Shown here: piece after piece, positions 9,376 through 18,733 of the stretch
Layout of the letters: the number at the start of each line of letters is the position of its first letter
Position numbering within the stretch: position 1 is the stretch's first letter
DNA from: Acinetobacter lwoffii
Lineage (GTDB): Bacteria; Pseudomonadota; Gammaproteobacteria; Pseudomonadales; Moraxellaceae
Length of the DNA: 64,000 bases
Reading direction: 5' to 3'
Assembly: GCF_019048525.1 (NCBI RefSeq)
Contig: NZ_CP077369.1
Location: 372,001 to 436,000, forward strand
Translations under genes and position numbers: made by a program
Notes under the pieces: model-generated
Database searches by the model: none
What the model saw: only the letters and a program-made list of their open reading frames with translations
Told to the model about the DNA's origin: nothing

Positions 9376-9395
9376 TTTTTATTTTTTTAAATGTT

Positions 9396-10655
9396 TTAGC
9401 TATCTGTAGCTTGAAGATCGGGTTCACGCGTATGCCGGTCCACCACCACGCTGATCATCATATCTCCCTGAACATTCACCACTGTACGTACGGTATCCAG
9501 TAAACGGTCGATCGGCAACAGAATGGCAATTGCCTCGGCAGGCAAACCTACCGATTGCAAGACCATAATCATAGTCACCATACCGGCACTCGGAATCCCC
9601 GGTGCACCTAAGGATGCAATCATCGCAGTCGCGCAGACCACCAGTTGCTGCCCCAGACTCAGATCCAGCCCCATTAAATTGGCAATAAACAGAGCTGCAG
9701 CTGCTTCATACAGCGCCGTACCATCCATATTTAACTGGGTCCCAAGTGGAATTACAAAGCCTGCGGTATGTGGGCGTACCCCTAAATTTTCCTGTGCGCA
9801 TTTCATCGACAGGGGCATGGTGGCCGAACTGGAACTGGTGGCAAAGGCAGTAATCAAGGCAGCACGTGTGCCTTTAAAGAACGTGACCGGATCCATCTTG
9901 CCGAAAATCCATAGCAATAAAGGTAAGACCACGATGCCATGAAAAATCGTCGTACCGGTGACTACCGCAGCGAATTCAGCCAGACGACTAAGAACCGAAA
10001 CATCTTCAGTGGCAATTAATTTGGCCAATAAGGCAAAAATACCGAGTGGTGCCAGTTTCATTACCCAGCCAATCATCAACATCATGATTTCGAAAAACTG
10101 GTGACTCAGCTTGCGCACGGTACGAAATTTATCTCCTCCCGCAACCAGTGCCACACCAACAAATAGCGCAAAGACTACCACCGCCAAGACATTGCCATCC
10201 GAAAATGCTTTAAAGGGATTGATCAAGGTATTTTGAATAAAGTTGGTAAAGAAAGAAGAAGGCGTCAGCGTATCCGGTGTTTGATGTTGTGCCATGGCAT
10301 CCTGGAACATCAGCACATCCACACCCTTACCGACATCAAACAGATGCGCACACGCCAGACCTAAAATAAGTGCCAAGGTAGTGGTGGTCACACAGCACAT
10401 CAGGGTAATTTTCCAGGTGCGGCTTAGCTGCCCACCCGCCTGCAGATTGGATACGCCGACCACGATCGAGCTAAAAATCAGCGGCACTAACAGCATTTTT
10501 AACAAGCCAATAAAAATACTGCTGACGATGCCGATGCCATATAAGCTGATATCAAAAAATGAGGTCTGCGGAAATATCGTCAATAGAAATCCAAACAGCA
10601 CCCCCAATACGGCGGCAATTAAAATTTGCGTATTTAAGCTCATCTTTTCATGCAT
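9396..10655 (-). CDS. gltP: Dicarboxylate/amino acid:cation symporter (DAACS family)
   Basis: An inner-membrane secondary transporter of 419 residues with about eight hydrophobic segments and two re-entrant loops. The serine-rich motif ATSSSSATMPLS, the NMDGT motif, GAPGIPSAG and the cation-site region DRLLDTVRTVVNV are diagnostic for the GltP/DctA family. Substrates in the family are glutamate, aspartate or C4-dicarboxylates taken up with protons or sodium; the sequence alone does not decide. The gene is alone on the minus strand, convergent with engB. An in-frame ATG four codons later (MSLNTQ) is an alternative start. Confidence 0.92.
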   Translation of the reverse strand: MHEKMSLNTQILIAAVLGVLFGFLLTIFPQTSFFDISLYGIGIVSSIFIGLLKMLLVPLIFSSIVVGVSNLQAGGQLSRTWKITLMCCVTTTTLALILGLACAHLFDVGKGVDVLMFQDAMAQHQTPDTLTPSSFFTNFIQNTLINPFKAFSDGNVLAVVVFALFVGVALVAGGDKFRTVRKLSHQFFEIMMLMIGWVMKLAPLGIFALLAKLIATEDVSVLSRLAEFAAVVTGTTIFHGIVVLPLLLWIFGKMDPVTFFKGTRAALITAFATSSSSATMPLSMKCAQENLGVRPHTAGFVIPLGTQLNMDGTALYEAAAALFIANLMGLDLSLGQQLVVCATAMIASLGAPGIPSAGMVTMIMVLQSVGLPAEAIAILLPIDRLLDTVRTVVNVQGDMMISVVVDRHTREPDLQATDS

Positions 10656-10773
10656 TTTTAATATTGATCTTAAGCCGCACTATGCCATGCGAATTCTACA
10701 GAATCGAGTAATATTTTATAAACGCGGCGTGAGGACATGATATCAAATGGCCATTTTCATCCGGCTTAAAAAC

Positions 10774-10802
10774 AAAAAGCCGAATCAGGGATTCGACTTT
10801 TT
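10774..10802. terminator. Intrinsic terminator after tesB
   Basis: An imperfect stem: AAAAAG / CTTTTT arms outside CGAATC / GATTCG, a single C-A mismatch and an AGG loop. It lies just past the tesB stop on the minus strand. Confidence 0.75.
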
Positions 10803-10817
10803 GAGCAGGAAGAAAAA

Positions 10818-11690
10818 TTACTGTGTTTCGATTTCACGTAAACGGATCAAGCCTTCCTGAGAGGTACTGCAGACCAGCTCACCGTTCTGCCACATCCGGC
10901 CAAAATTCAGGCCACGCGAACTGGCGCTTTGGGTGGCATCCATATCGTAAAGCATCCACTCATCCGCACGGAACGGTTTATGGAAGTACATGGCATGGTC
11001 AATACTGGCACATTGCAAACTTGGCGAGATATAGCTCAGACCATGTGGACGAAGCGCTGTGGTCATCAAGGTAAAATCAGAATAGAAAGCAGCAATAGCC
11101 TGATGCAAGGAGATCTGATCGACTTCTGCAGCAATACGGTCATGCGTACGGATATAGTGCGCATAAGACGGTGCTTCAGGTTGAGGCTGGAATGGATTTT
11201 GCGGATTGACCGGACGAATTTCCACATGACGATCACGAGTGAAAGATGCACGGACATTTTCCGGAATAAACTCAATAATCTGTTTGATCAGTTCCGCTTC
11301 ATTTTTCAGGCTTTCTGCCGGTGGATATTCAGGCTCTGAAATCTGGTAATTTAGCCCTTCTTCCTGATGCGCGAAAGACACCATACACATGAAAATGGTA
11401 CGGCCATGCTGAATAGCGCGCACCTGACGGCTGACAAAGCTCTTGCCGTCACGGATACGATCCACTTCATAAATAATCGGTGCATTGACATCCCCGCCAA
11501 ACAGAAAATAGGCATGTAATGAATGTGCTGGACGGTCTGTGGTATAAGACGCGGCGCGTAGTGCCTGCCCTAAAACCTGCCCACCGAACACGCGCTTGCC
11601 CACCAGATTCCGGCTGATTCCCCGGAAAATGTTTTCTTCTAACTTTTCTAAGCTGAGCAGCTCGACCAGTTCCTGTGTTAAGGCATTCAT
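10818..11690 (-). CDS. tesB: Acyl-CoA thioesterase II
   Basis: TesB hydrolyses acyl-CoAs to free fatty acids and CoA. The 290-residue double hot-dog protein contains VFGGQVLGQALRAA and SLHAYFLFGGD in the first domain and the TesB-typical SISLQCASIDHAMYFHKPF-like stretch with SLQCASIDHAMYFH in the second. I chose the ATG at 11690 over a TTG two codons upstream. The gene is divergent from plsB, so the 280-bp intergenic region holds promoters for fatty-acid release and phospholipid synthesis. Confidence 0.92.
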   Translation of the reverse strand: MNALTQELVELLSLEKLEENIFRGISRNLVGKRVFGGQVLGQALRAASYTTDRPAHSLHAYFLFGGDVNAPIIYEVDRIRDGKSFVSRQVRAIQHGRTIFMCMVSFAHQEEGLNYQISEPEYPPAESLKNEAELIKQIIEFIPENVRASFTRDRHVEIRPVNPQNPFQPQPEAPSYAHYIRTHDRIAAEVDQISLHQAIAAFYSDFTLMTTALRPHGLSYISPSLQCASIDHAMYFHKPFRADEWMLYDMDATQSASSRGLNFGRMWQNGELVCSTSQEGLIRLREIETQ

Positions 11691-11973
11691 AAGCAACCTA
11701 TCTAATATTGGAGATATCCCAAAATGGAAAAAAGGATCTAAATAATTGATCTGGAATATTCTGCCACAAAATCAGAACGAAACTCTAAAGTTTGCATGAC
11801 TGTTCTGTCATACTGATGTCATAAGTGACTAGGAAAAGCACCTGCTTTCACGCTAAAATTGAAGCACTTCTGTTGAAGTTGTTAAAAAAAGATATATTGT
11901 TTCATCTTAAAAACCCGCAAAATAAATCCCCTCAGAAGTCCTGTGGTTTTGGTCAGTAAAATTAGGAGCAGCT

Positions 11974-14541
11974 ATGTCCAAGAATGGCTTTGGTCAAATG
12001 TATCGCAAGCTTTCAAGTAAACTACTTGATCTTGTGGTTACCCCTCATGTTCTTGGGGAAGTACCAAGTGAAGTGACAGCCCCTGAATCTGATCAGACTG
12101 CAGCAGAATCGCAGAAACTGGTCTGCTACGTTTTACAGAACCATTCTCGTAGTAATGCACTGGTTGTCGATGCAGAAACGCGCCGCTTAAAATTGCCGGC
12201 TGCACTTGATCCAATGCAACTGGGTAACAATAAAGAAAAAGCATCAGTACTGTTTTTGCAGCATCATGATGAAAATAATTTGCTCAGCTCACCACCGCAT
12301 GCTTTCCCGCCGCGCTTATTACGCCTGATTGAAATTCTAGAGCAGCACCCTGAGCTGGATGTCGAACTGGTTCCGGTAACAGTACTTTGGGGACGTGAAC
12401 CTGAGAAAGAAGATTCCTGGTTTAAGCTTTTATTTACCGATACTTGGTCTACGCCAAGCCGGGTCAAACAACTGGTCAATATCGGCCTGCATGGTCGCCA
12501 GTCTTATTTAGAGTTTCATGAACCGCAATCTTTACGCACCTTGATTAACTTTGCCAAAGAGACGCATCCAAATTCAGCGCCAGCAACTTATATTGTCAGC
12601 ACTTTAAATGATTACCTGGATGGTCAGCGTGAAGTCATTCTCGGGCCGGATCTGTCCGACCGCCGTAATGTGATGCATGGTCTGATCAAGTCACCCGATG
12701 TACAGGCAGCGATTCGCAATGACAGTATTCGTAGCAAAATCTCGATGCTGGAATCTGAACGTCGTGCGATTGGTTATCTGAACGAAATCGTTTCCGATTA
12801 TTCTCATTCTACCGTACGTTTTGCCGACAAGGCCCTGACCCGCTTATGGACCCAGCTTTATGATGGTGTGGAAGTGCATAATTTCAGTACCGTGCGTGAA
12901 CTGGCCAAGGATTATGAAATTGTCTATACCCCATGTCACCGCAGTCACATCGACTATTTGTTATTGTCTTATGTGATCTATCGTCGTGGCTTGATGGTGC
13001 CGTATATCGCTGCGGGCGATAACCTGAATATGCCTTTTGTCGGTCAGATTTTGCGCGGTGGTGGCGCTTTCTTTATTCGCCGTACTTTCCGCGGCAATGC
13101 GCTCTATACCACGGTGTTTAAAGAATATCTGTATAGCGTCCTGTCACGTAATACCCCGCTGGAATATTTTATTGAAGGGGGCCGTTCACGTACCGGTCGT
13201 TTGCTTCCGCCAAAAACCGGGATGCTGGCAATGACCGTGCATGGTCATTTACGTGGCAAATCTAAGCCGATCGTATTTTTGCCGACCTATATCGGCTATG
13301 AACGCCTGATGGAAGGTGGCACTTATGTCGGTGAAATGAGTGGCAAGCCAAAAGAAGCTGAGTCTATTTTTGGTATTTTGAAAACCCTGCGCAAGATTGA
13401 ACGCATTTTTGGCAAGGTGCACCTGAACTTCGGGAACCCGGTATTTCTAGATGACATCCTGAAACAGCATGGCGCAGAAAATATTAAGATCGAAAAGAAT
13501 GATGATCCAATTCCCCAAGCAGTTTCTGATGCTGTGAATAGCTCGGCACAAGCTATTCTGGAAAATATCAACAGTGCGGTCGTAATCAATCCGGTATCAT
13601 TATTATCTTTAATCTTACTGGCTACGCCAAAACATACGCTGGATGAAGAAATCTGTATCAAACAGCTGGATACCTATCGCACCTTGCTGGCAGCATTGCC
13701 TTATGATGAACGCATGCAGGTGACGCCGCTGTCAGGCAAAGAAATAATTGCCTATGCGATGAAGCTGAAACTGATCAAGCGGGTCAAGCATGTACTGGGA
13801 GATATTATTGCGATTGAAGATAATCAGGCAGTTCTGCTGACGTATTTCCGTAATAATATTGTGCACACTTTTGTGCTGCCATCTTTGATTGCAGCCCTAG
13901 TTGAACATAACGGTACCATTCGTCGTCATGATGTCGTGAATATCAGCAGTACCCTGTACCCATTCCTCAAAGCTGAACTGTTTTTAAAATGGCATGAAGA
14001 CGAGATTCAGGATCAGGTGAATGCACATATTGACAGCTTAATTACCTCAAAACTGATTACACAAGATGGTGAAAACCTGATTGCCCCTGCACCAAATACT
14101 GAAGCGCATCATCAGCTCGAAATTCTGGCTGCCCCAGTGACCCAAAGTCTGGAACGTTATTACATGACTTTGGCCCTGATTACCCAGCGTGGTTCTGGCA
14201 ATATTTCGACCCGTCAGGTCGAAGAGCTGAGTTATCTGGTGGGACAGCGCCTGTCTGTGCTATATGAGTTCAACTCACCTGAGTTCTTCGACAAAGCCCT
14301 ATTCCAGAGCTTTATTAAAGTCTTAACCCAAAAAGGTTATCTGTGTACCAATGAAGACAATGCGATTGTCTTTGATGAGCAGCTAACCAATGTGGCTCAA
14401 TATGCAGATTTGGTACTGGATGAAGTGAAGCTACAAATGCTGCACCACATCACCGACTTTACGGATGAAGAACTGAAAGAAGCGCTCGATGCGGTTGCAG
14501 CTGAACAAGCCAAGAAACGCGCGAAGCGGAAAAAGAAGTAA
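11974..14541 (+). CDS. plsB: Glycerol-3-phosphate 1-O-acyltransferase
   Basis: PlsB attaches the first acyl chain to glycerol-3-phosphate at the inner membrane, starting phospholipid synthesis. The 855-residue product has the usual length of PlsB (E. coli 807). The four acyltransferase blocks are present: HRSHIDYLLL (HX4D, near residue 321), GGAFFIRRTFRG, FIEGGRSRTGRLL and VFLPTYIGYERL. The carboxy end is strongly basic (KKRAKRKKK). The ATG at 11974 is preceded by AGGAGC. Confidence 0.97.
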   Translation: MSKNGFGQMYRKLSSKLLDLVVTPHVLGEVPSEVTAPESDQTAAESQKLVCYVLQNHSRSNALVVDAETRRLKLPAALDPMQLGNNKEKASVLFLQHHDENNLLSSPPHAFPPRLLRLIEILEQHPELDVELVPVTVLWGREPEKEDSWFKLLFTDTWSTPSRVKQLVNIGLHGRQSYLEFHEPQSLRTLINFAKETHPNSAPATYIVSTLNDYLDGQREVILGPDLSDRRNVMHGLIKSPDVQAAIRNDSIRSKISMLESERRAIGYLNEIVSDYSHSTVRFADKALTRLWTQLYDGVEVHNFSTVRELAKDYEIVYTPCHRSHIDYLLLSYVIYRRGLMVPYIAAGDNLNMPFVGQILRGGGAFFIRRTFRGNALYTTVFKEYLYSVLSRNTPLEYFIEGGRSRTGRLLPPKTGMLAMTVHGHLRGKSKPIVFLPTYIGYERLMEGGTYVGEMSGKPKEAESIFGILKTLRKIERIFGKVHLNFGNPVFLDDILKQHGAENIKIEKNDDPIPQAVSDAVNSSAQAILENINSAVVINPVSLLSLILLATPKHTLDEEICIKQLDTYRTLLAALPYDERMQVTPLSGKEIIAYAMKLKLIKRVKHVLGDIIAIEDNQAVLLTYFRNNIVHTFVLPSLIAALVEHNGTIRRHDVVNISSTLYPFLKAELFLKWHEDEIQDQVNAHIDSLITSKLITQDGENLIAPAPNTEAHHQLEILAAPVTQSLERYYMTLALITQRGSGNISTRQVEELSYLVGQRLSVLYEFNSPEFFDKALFQSFIKVLTQKGYLCTNEDNAIVFDEQLTNVAQYADLVLDEVKLQMLHHITDFTDEELKEALDAVAAEQAKKRAKRKKK

Positions 14542-14554
14542 GTTTAAATTAAAT

Positions 14555-14582
14555 AAAAAGAGAGGCTAAGGCCTCTCTTTTT
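14555..14582 (+). terminator. Intrinsic terminator after plsB
   Basis: A perfect 12-bp stem AAAAAGAGAGGC / GCCTCTCTTTTT with a TAAG loop, 13 nt after the plsB stop. Confidence 0.88.
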
Positions 14583-14653
14583 ATTTTAGAATTTATAAGA
14601 AGTGAAAATTGGAAAGCTAATGCCATTATTTAAATATGAGTATTCCCTCTCCT

Positions 14654-14693
14654 GAGCGAGTTTTAAAGCACGGCTTTTAAAACGAAGTGCAAG
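14654..14693 (+). repeat. REP-like intergenic repeat, copy A
   Basis: A 40-nt unit that begins GAGCGAGTTTTAAAGC and ends CGAAGTGCAAG, with an internal hairpin TTTTAAAGC / GCTTTTAAAA. It is 36/40 identical to the copy at 20489-20528, and a diverged inverted copy is at 30488-30525. Flanking CTCTCC and GGAGAG bases can pair outside the unit. Confidence 0.75.
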
Positions 14694-14725
14694 TGAGGAT
14701 ATGGAGAGGTCTTTTAAATAAAATC

Positions 14726-14790
14726 CTCCCCTAACCCCTCCTTTGAAAAGGAGGGGGATTCCTCCCTTTAAAAAGGGAGGCTAGGAGGGA
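14726..14790. repeat. CCCTAACCCC-type double-hairpin repeat
   Basis: Two adjacent hairpins: CCCCTCCTTT / AAAGGAGGGG (14735-14756) and CCTCCCTTT / AAAGGGAGG (14761-14780), preceded by CCTCCCCTAACCCC. Similar sequence occurs near 30540-30570 and 52700-52730. The last codons and stop of the neighbouring SDR gene lie in this repeat. Confidence 0.6.
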
Positions 14791-15596
14791 TTATTTTTCC
14801 TCATCAACCCCAAATAATCCTCATAACAATCTGGATGCTCTAACTCAAATCCCATTTTTTGCATTCGGGTCGCATAAAGCTTCTTACCTGTCACCTGCTC
14901 ACTTTCTACTTTAAGCAAAGGAAGCCCCATCTGCTTTTGGAACCATTGCAATATTTCATGCATTAATTTTGGATCGTTGTTTGTCACAATATAAGAATTT
15001 TCAGGATGTTCCACGTGAATCATCTGTGATAAGAAACGTGATAAATCTTCAATGTGAATCCGGTTGGACCAGTGCAGACTCGGATATCTCAACATCGAGG
15101 CGGCCATTTTTTGTAGGCGTTCTACCGATGCTCCATAAATCCCACTTGGACGAATGATGGTACATTTCTCAGGATAAGCAGTGAAATAAGCCTGCTCCAT
15201 CTGCTGCAAGATTTTGCTCTGAGCATCATTCGGGTGAATTTCAGTTTCGTCATCTACGATTTCACCGGAATTTTGCCCATACACTCGTGTCGATGACACC
15301 ACCACAATCCGTTTCACCGGATGCTGTTTCAAGGCAGAGACAATAGGTTGAACCGAATCCAGATAAGTTTGCTGATAGCCTTCAACCGTACTTTGTTTTG
15401 GACTAAGTAATACATAGACCCAGTCAATCGGTGTAACTGCTGTTAAATCCAGTTTATGCACATCCTGAATCAGATGAGTTGCGAATGAATCTGTTTTGGG
15501 ACTCTGGCTAATTGTGCTAATTTGATGACCTTGCTCAAATAGTTGTTTAGCCACACGTCGGGATGTTTTACCATAACCGGTAAATAAAATATGCAT
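14781..15596 (-). CDS. NAD(P)-binding SDR/epimerase-like protein
   Basis: A 271-residue extended-SDR protein. The amino terminus MHILFTGYGKTSRRVAKQL is a Rossmann dinucleotide-binding fold; VVSSTRVYG resembles the catalytic serine region, although the YxxxK pair is not obvious (SKILQQMEQAYF follows). It resembles the YeeZ group of uncharacterised NAD-dependent epimerase-like proteins. A longer frame runs to 15644, but the Rossmann start fixes the ATG at 15596 and leaves room for the recG promoter on the other strand. The final NPS codons and TAG are provided by the intergenic repeat. Substrate unknown. Confidence 0.75.
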   Translation of the reverse strand: MHILFTGYGKTSRRVAKQLFEQGHQISTISQSPKTDSFATHLIQDVHKLDLTAVTPIDWVYVLLSPKQSTVEGYQQTYLDSVQPIVSALKQHPVKRIVVVSSTRVYGQNSGEIVDDETEIHPNDAQSKILQQMEQAYFTAYPEKCTIIRPSGIYGASVERLQKMAASMLRYPSLHWSNRIHIEDLSRFLSQMIHVEHPENSYIVTNNDPKLMHEILQWFQKQMGLPLLKVESEQVTGKKLYATRMQKMGFELEHPDCYEDYLGLMRKNNPS

Positions 15597-15629
15597 TGAG
15601 CACCGAATCACAAATCTGGTTGAGGGGAC

Positions 15630-17675
15630 ATGGCTGCAGTCCATCAGTTACAAGGCGTTGGCAATGCCGCCGCTTCATTACTCGAAAAACTAAATATCTT
15701 CAATACTGATGATTTGCTTTTTCATCTACCACGTGACTATGAAGACCGTAGCACGATCATTCCCATGAATCAATTGAGCGTGGGACGCAGTTATCTGCTG
15801 GAAGGGATCGTTAAAGGTGTAGATTTTCCACCCGGTAAACGCAAATCTATGGCTGTGCTGCTGGATGATGATTTTGGCAAGGTTACTTTACGTTTTTATC
15901 ATATCTATAAAGGTATTACTGACCGCTGCAAACTGGGTAACCGTTTAAGAATTTTTGGTGAAGTGCGGGTCGGTGCGCGCGGTCTGGAAATGTATCATCC
16001 CGAACTGCAAGTCATTACTGAGGACACACCTTTACCTCAAACCCAGCTCACGGCGATTTACCCTGCGACTGAAGGCCTGACCCAACCCAAAATACGGGAT
16101 TATATTCAGCAGGCCTTGGCTCAATACAGCGACCATCTGCCTGAACTACTGCCAGCAAAATTTAGCAATGGTTATGCACTGAAACAGGCACTGGAATATA
16201 TCCATCACCCGCCAGTCAATGCCAATATGCTGCAACTAGCACAAGGCTCACATCCTGCACAGCAGCGCCTGATCTTTGAAGAACTGGTAGCGCATCAGAT
16301 CAGTTTATTGACACGTCGGGCCTTTATTCAGCAAGTCGAAGCGCCTTCATTTGCGCCCAGTAAAACCTATGCCAAACAGCTCTTAGCCAGTCTGGCTTTT
16401 GAAATGACCGGTGCGCAAAAACGTGTATCCAGAGAAATCGTGCAGGATTTAAAAAGCAATAAACCAATGTTGCGTCTGGTGCAAGGCGATGTTGGTGCAG
16501 GTAAAACCCTAGTGGCCGGTGTCGCAGCCTGCCATGCCTTAGAGGAAGGCTGGCAAGTGGCCTTGATGGCACCGACCGAGATTCTGGCCGAGCAGCATTA
16601 TCTAAACTTTAAACGCTGGTTTGAGCCTTTGGGCTTAAATGTGGCCTGGCTTTCCGGCAAGCAGAAAGGCAAAGCCCGCGCCGCAGCAGAACAGGTGATT
16701 CGGGACGGGAGCGCCCATCTGGTGATCGGTACCCATGCCCTGTTTCAGGAAAATGTCGAGTTTGCCAAACTGGGTCTGGTGATTATTGATGAACAGCACC
16801 GCTTTGGTGTGGATCAGCGCCTTGCACTCAGAAATAAAGGGCTAGATGGTATGTCTCCGCATCAACTGGTGATGACTGCGACTCCGATTCCCCGCACACT
16901 GGCCATGTCTGCCTATGGTGATCTGGATACCTCGGTGATTGACGAGCTGCCGCCGGGCCGTACCCCGATTCAGACCGTGACCATTCCATTAGATCGACGC
17001 GAAGAAGTCTTGCAACGGATTGCCAGCAACTGTGCTGAAGGTAAGCAGGCATATTGGGTGTGTACACTGGTAGAACAGTCCGAAACCCTGGATGCTCAGG
17101 CCGCAGAAGCGACCTTTGCCGAAATTCGCGAGCGCTTTCCTGCGCTGAATATCGGACTGGTACATGGCAAGATGAAAGCCGATGAAAAACAGGCGGTAAT
17201 GCAGCAGTTTAAAAATAATGAATTACAGCTCCTGATTGCCACCACCGTGATCGAAGTCGGCGTCGATGTACCCAATGCCTCCATTATGGTGATTGAAAAT
17301 GCCGAGCGTCTGGGTCTATCTCAATTGCATCAGCTACGTGGCCGGGTCGGTCGTGGCGCCAAAGCCAGCTTCTGTGCCCTGCTGTATAAGCATCCACTTT
17401 CGCAAAATGGTCAGGAACGTTTAAGAATCATGCGCGAAACCAATGATGGTTTTATGATTGCCGAGAAAGATCTGGAGTTACGTGGCCCGGGTGAGCTGCT
17501 CGGGACCAAACAGACCGGGGACATGAATTTCCGTGTGGCCAAACTTGAACGTGATGATCACCTGCTCAATCAGGCACATTATGTGGCTCAGCAGATGCTC
17601 AAGGATTATCCCGATCAGGCCGAAGCATTATTGCAACGCTGGCTACCGGAAGCACCGCGCTATGCCTATGTTTAA
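15630..17675 (+). CDS. recG: ATP-dependent DNA helicase RecG
   Basis: RecG regresses stalled replication forks and processes branched DNA. The 681-residue protein has an amino-terminal OB-fold wedge domain, Walker A GDVGAGKT (about residue 288), the DEQH box in VIIDEQHRFGV, MTATPIPRTL, and the carboxy-terminal TRG region around GRVGRGAKASFC and LRGPGELLGTKQTG. All are typical of full-length RecG. comF overlaps its end. Confidence 0.97.
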   Translation: MAAVHQLQGVGNAAASLLEKLNIFNTDDLLFHLPRDYEDRSTIIPMNQLSVGRSYLLEGIVKGVDFPPGKRKSMAVLLDDDFGKVTLRFYHIYKGITDRCKLGNRLRIFGEVRVGARGLEMYHPELQVITEDTPLPQTQLTAIYPATEGLTQPKIRDYIQQALAQYSDHLPELLPAKFSNGYALKQALEYIHHPPVNANMLQLAQGSHPAQQRLIFEELVAHQISLLTRRAFIQQVEAPSFAPSKTYAKQLLASLAFEMTGAQKRVSREIVQDLKSNKPMLRLVQGDVGAGKTLVAGVAACHALEEGWQVALMAPTEILAEQHYLNFKRWFEPLGLNVAWLSGKQKGKARAAAEQVIRDGSAHLVIGTHALFQENVEFAKLGLVIIDEQHRFGVDQRLALRNKGLDGMSPHQLVMTATPIPRTLAMSAYGDLDTSVIDELPPGRTPIQTVTIPLDRREEVLQRIASNCAEGKQAYWVCTLVEQSETLDAQAAEATFAEIRERFPALNIGLVHGKMKADEKQAVMQQFKNNELQLLIATTVIEVGVDVPNASIMVIENAERLGLSQLHQLRGRVGRGAKASFCALLYKHPLSQNGQERLRIMRETNDGFMIAEKDLELRGPGELLGTKQTGDMNFRVAKLERDDHLLNQAHYVAQQMLKDYPDQAEALLQRWLPEAPRYAYV

Positions 17676-18297
17676 ATTACTGCAACATGGAAAATCCTGG
17701 CTGACCCGCTTACAGCCCTGCCAGCTCTGTCTGACCGATCATCAGTCCATTCATTCAGTCTGTGAAGATTGCTGGCGACAATTACCCTGGGCACATCAAA
17801 CCATTCAACGGCAGGAAATGCAGTTCCAGATTGCCTGCGACTATGCTTACCCGATGGACCGGCTGATTCAACTGTTTAAATATGAACAGAAGCTGCATTT
17901 GCAAAATTTACTGGCAGGTGTGCTGTTAAGTTTAGACCTACCTAAAGTCAGTGCGATAGTACCGATGCCGATCTCGAATGAGCGTCTGGCTGAGCGCGGT
18001 TATAATCAATCTCTAGTGCTGGCCAAACATGTGGCAAAACAGTTGAATGTACCCATCTGGCAACCTGTTCGACGAATGAAACAACACTCGCAAAAGGGCC
18101 TAAGCCGGCTGGAGCGGATTGAAGACATCCAATCACAATTCCAGATCAGTACTATTTCCAAGCTGCGTTACCGTCGGGTGCTGATTATTGATGATGTGGT
18201 GACGACCGGCAGCTCGATTCGAGCACTGAGCCAAACACTTGAACAACTGGGCTGTCAAAAAGTTTATGCAGCCTGTCTGGCAGGTGCTCAAATCTGA
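17662..18297 (+). CDS. comF: ComF family phosphoribosyltransferase-like protein
   Basis: ComF proteins are needed for natural transformation in several bacteria; they combine an amino-terminal zinc-finger with a phosphoribosyltransferase fold. Here CQLC and CEDCW give the paired cysteines, and RRVLIIDDVVTTGSSI is the PRPP-binding loop. The product has 211 residues if translated from the ATG at 17662, or 209 from 17668; both overlap the recG end, and a frame extending further back to 17533 lies inside recG and is unlikely. recG-comF is a coupled pair. Confidence 0.88.
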   Translation: MPMFKLLQHGKSWLTRLQPCQLCLTDHQSIHSVCEDCWRQLPWAHQTIQRQEMQFQIACDYAYPMDRLIQLFKYEQKLHLQNLLAGVLLSLDLPKVSAIVPMPISNERLAERGYNQSLVLAKHVAKQLNVPIWQPVRRMKQHSQKGLSRLERIEDIQSQFQISTISKLRYRRVLIIDDVVTTGSSIRALSQTLEQLGCQKVYAACLAGAQI

Positions 18298-18301
18298 AAA
18301 T

Positions 18302-18703
18302 TTAAGCTTGGGCGAGTAACTGCGACTTCACCCAAGGAATCACAATTTCAGTGGTCAAGGGTGCGAGTCGTAGCTCTTTTTCATCCAGATCGACCCATTT
18401 CATTTCGGCAATTTCCGCTTCAATTTTTGGTGCTTGATCCAGACTTACCCAATAGACATAACTCACCAGTTGATGATCAGGTTCATTTGCCGTCTGGGTT
18501 TCAAAACGCCCAATGAATTGCTGAATCTGCGCCTGTGTGCCAATTTCTTCCTGAATTTCACGCAACATCGTTGCTTCTGGTGCTTCATTTGGCTCCAGCT
18601 TGCCACCAACCTGCATAAAGCAGGATGTCCCTTTTTTGCGAACCACCAGCAGTTGCTGCGCTTCATTTAAAATAATGGCTGCAGCCACCGTAATCACGTT
18701 CAT
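18302..18703 (-). CDS. Nudix hydrolase
   Basis: A 133-residue Nudix domain protein. The Nudix box GX5EX7REUXEEXGU is intact, running from GGKLEPNEA to REIQEEIGT and providing the metal-binding glutamates. The family hydrolyses nucleoside diphosphates linked to other moieties. The opening MNVITVAAAII and the short length resemble MutT-like housecleaning enzymes, but the substrate cannot be assigned. The gene is convergent with comF, 4 nt apart. Confidence 0.9.
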   Translation of the reverse strand: MNVITVAAAIILNEAQQLLVVRKKGTSCFMQVGGKLEPNEAPEATMLREIQEEIGTQAQIQQFIGRFETQTANEPDHQLVSYVYWVSLDQAPKIEAEIAEMKWVDLDEKELRLAPLTTEIVIPWVKSQLLAQA

Positions 18704-18733
18704 TTATTTTCTACAAATCATGCTGTGGACAGC

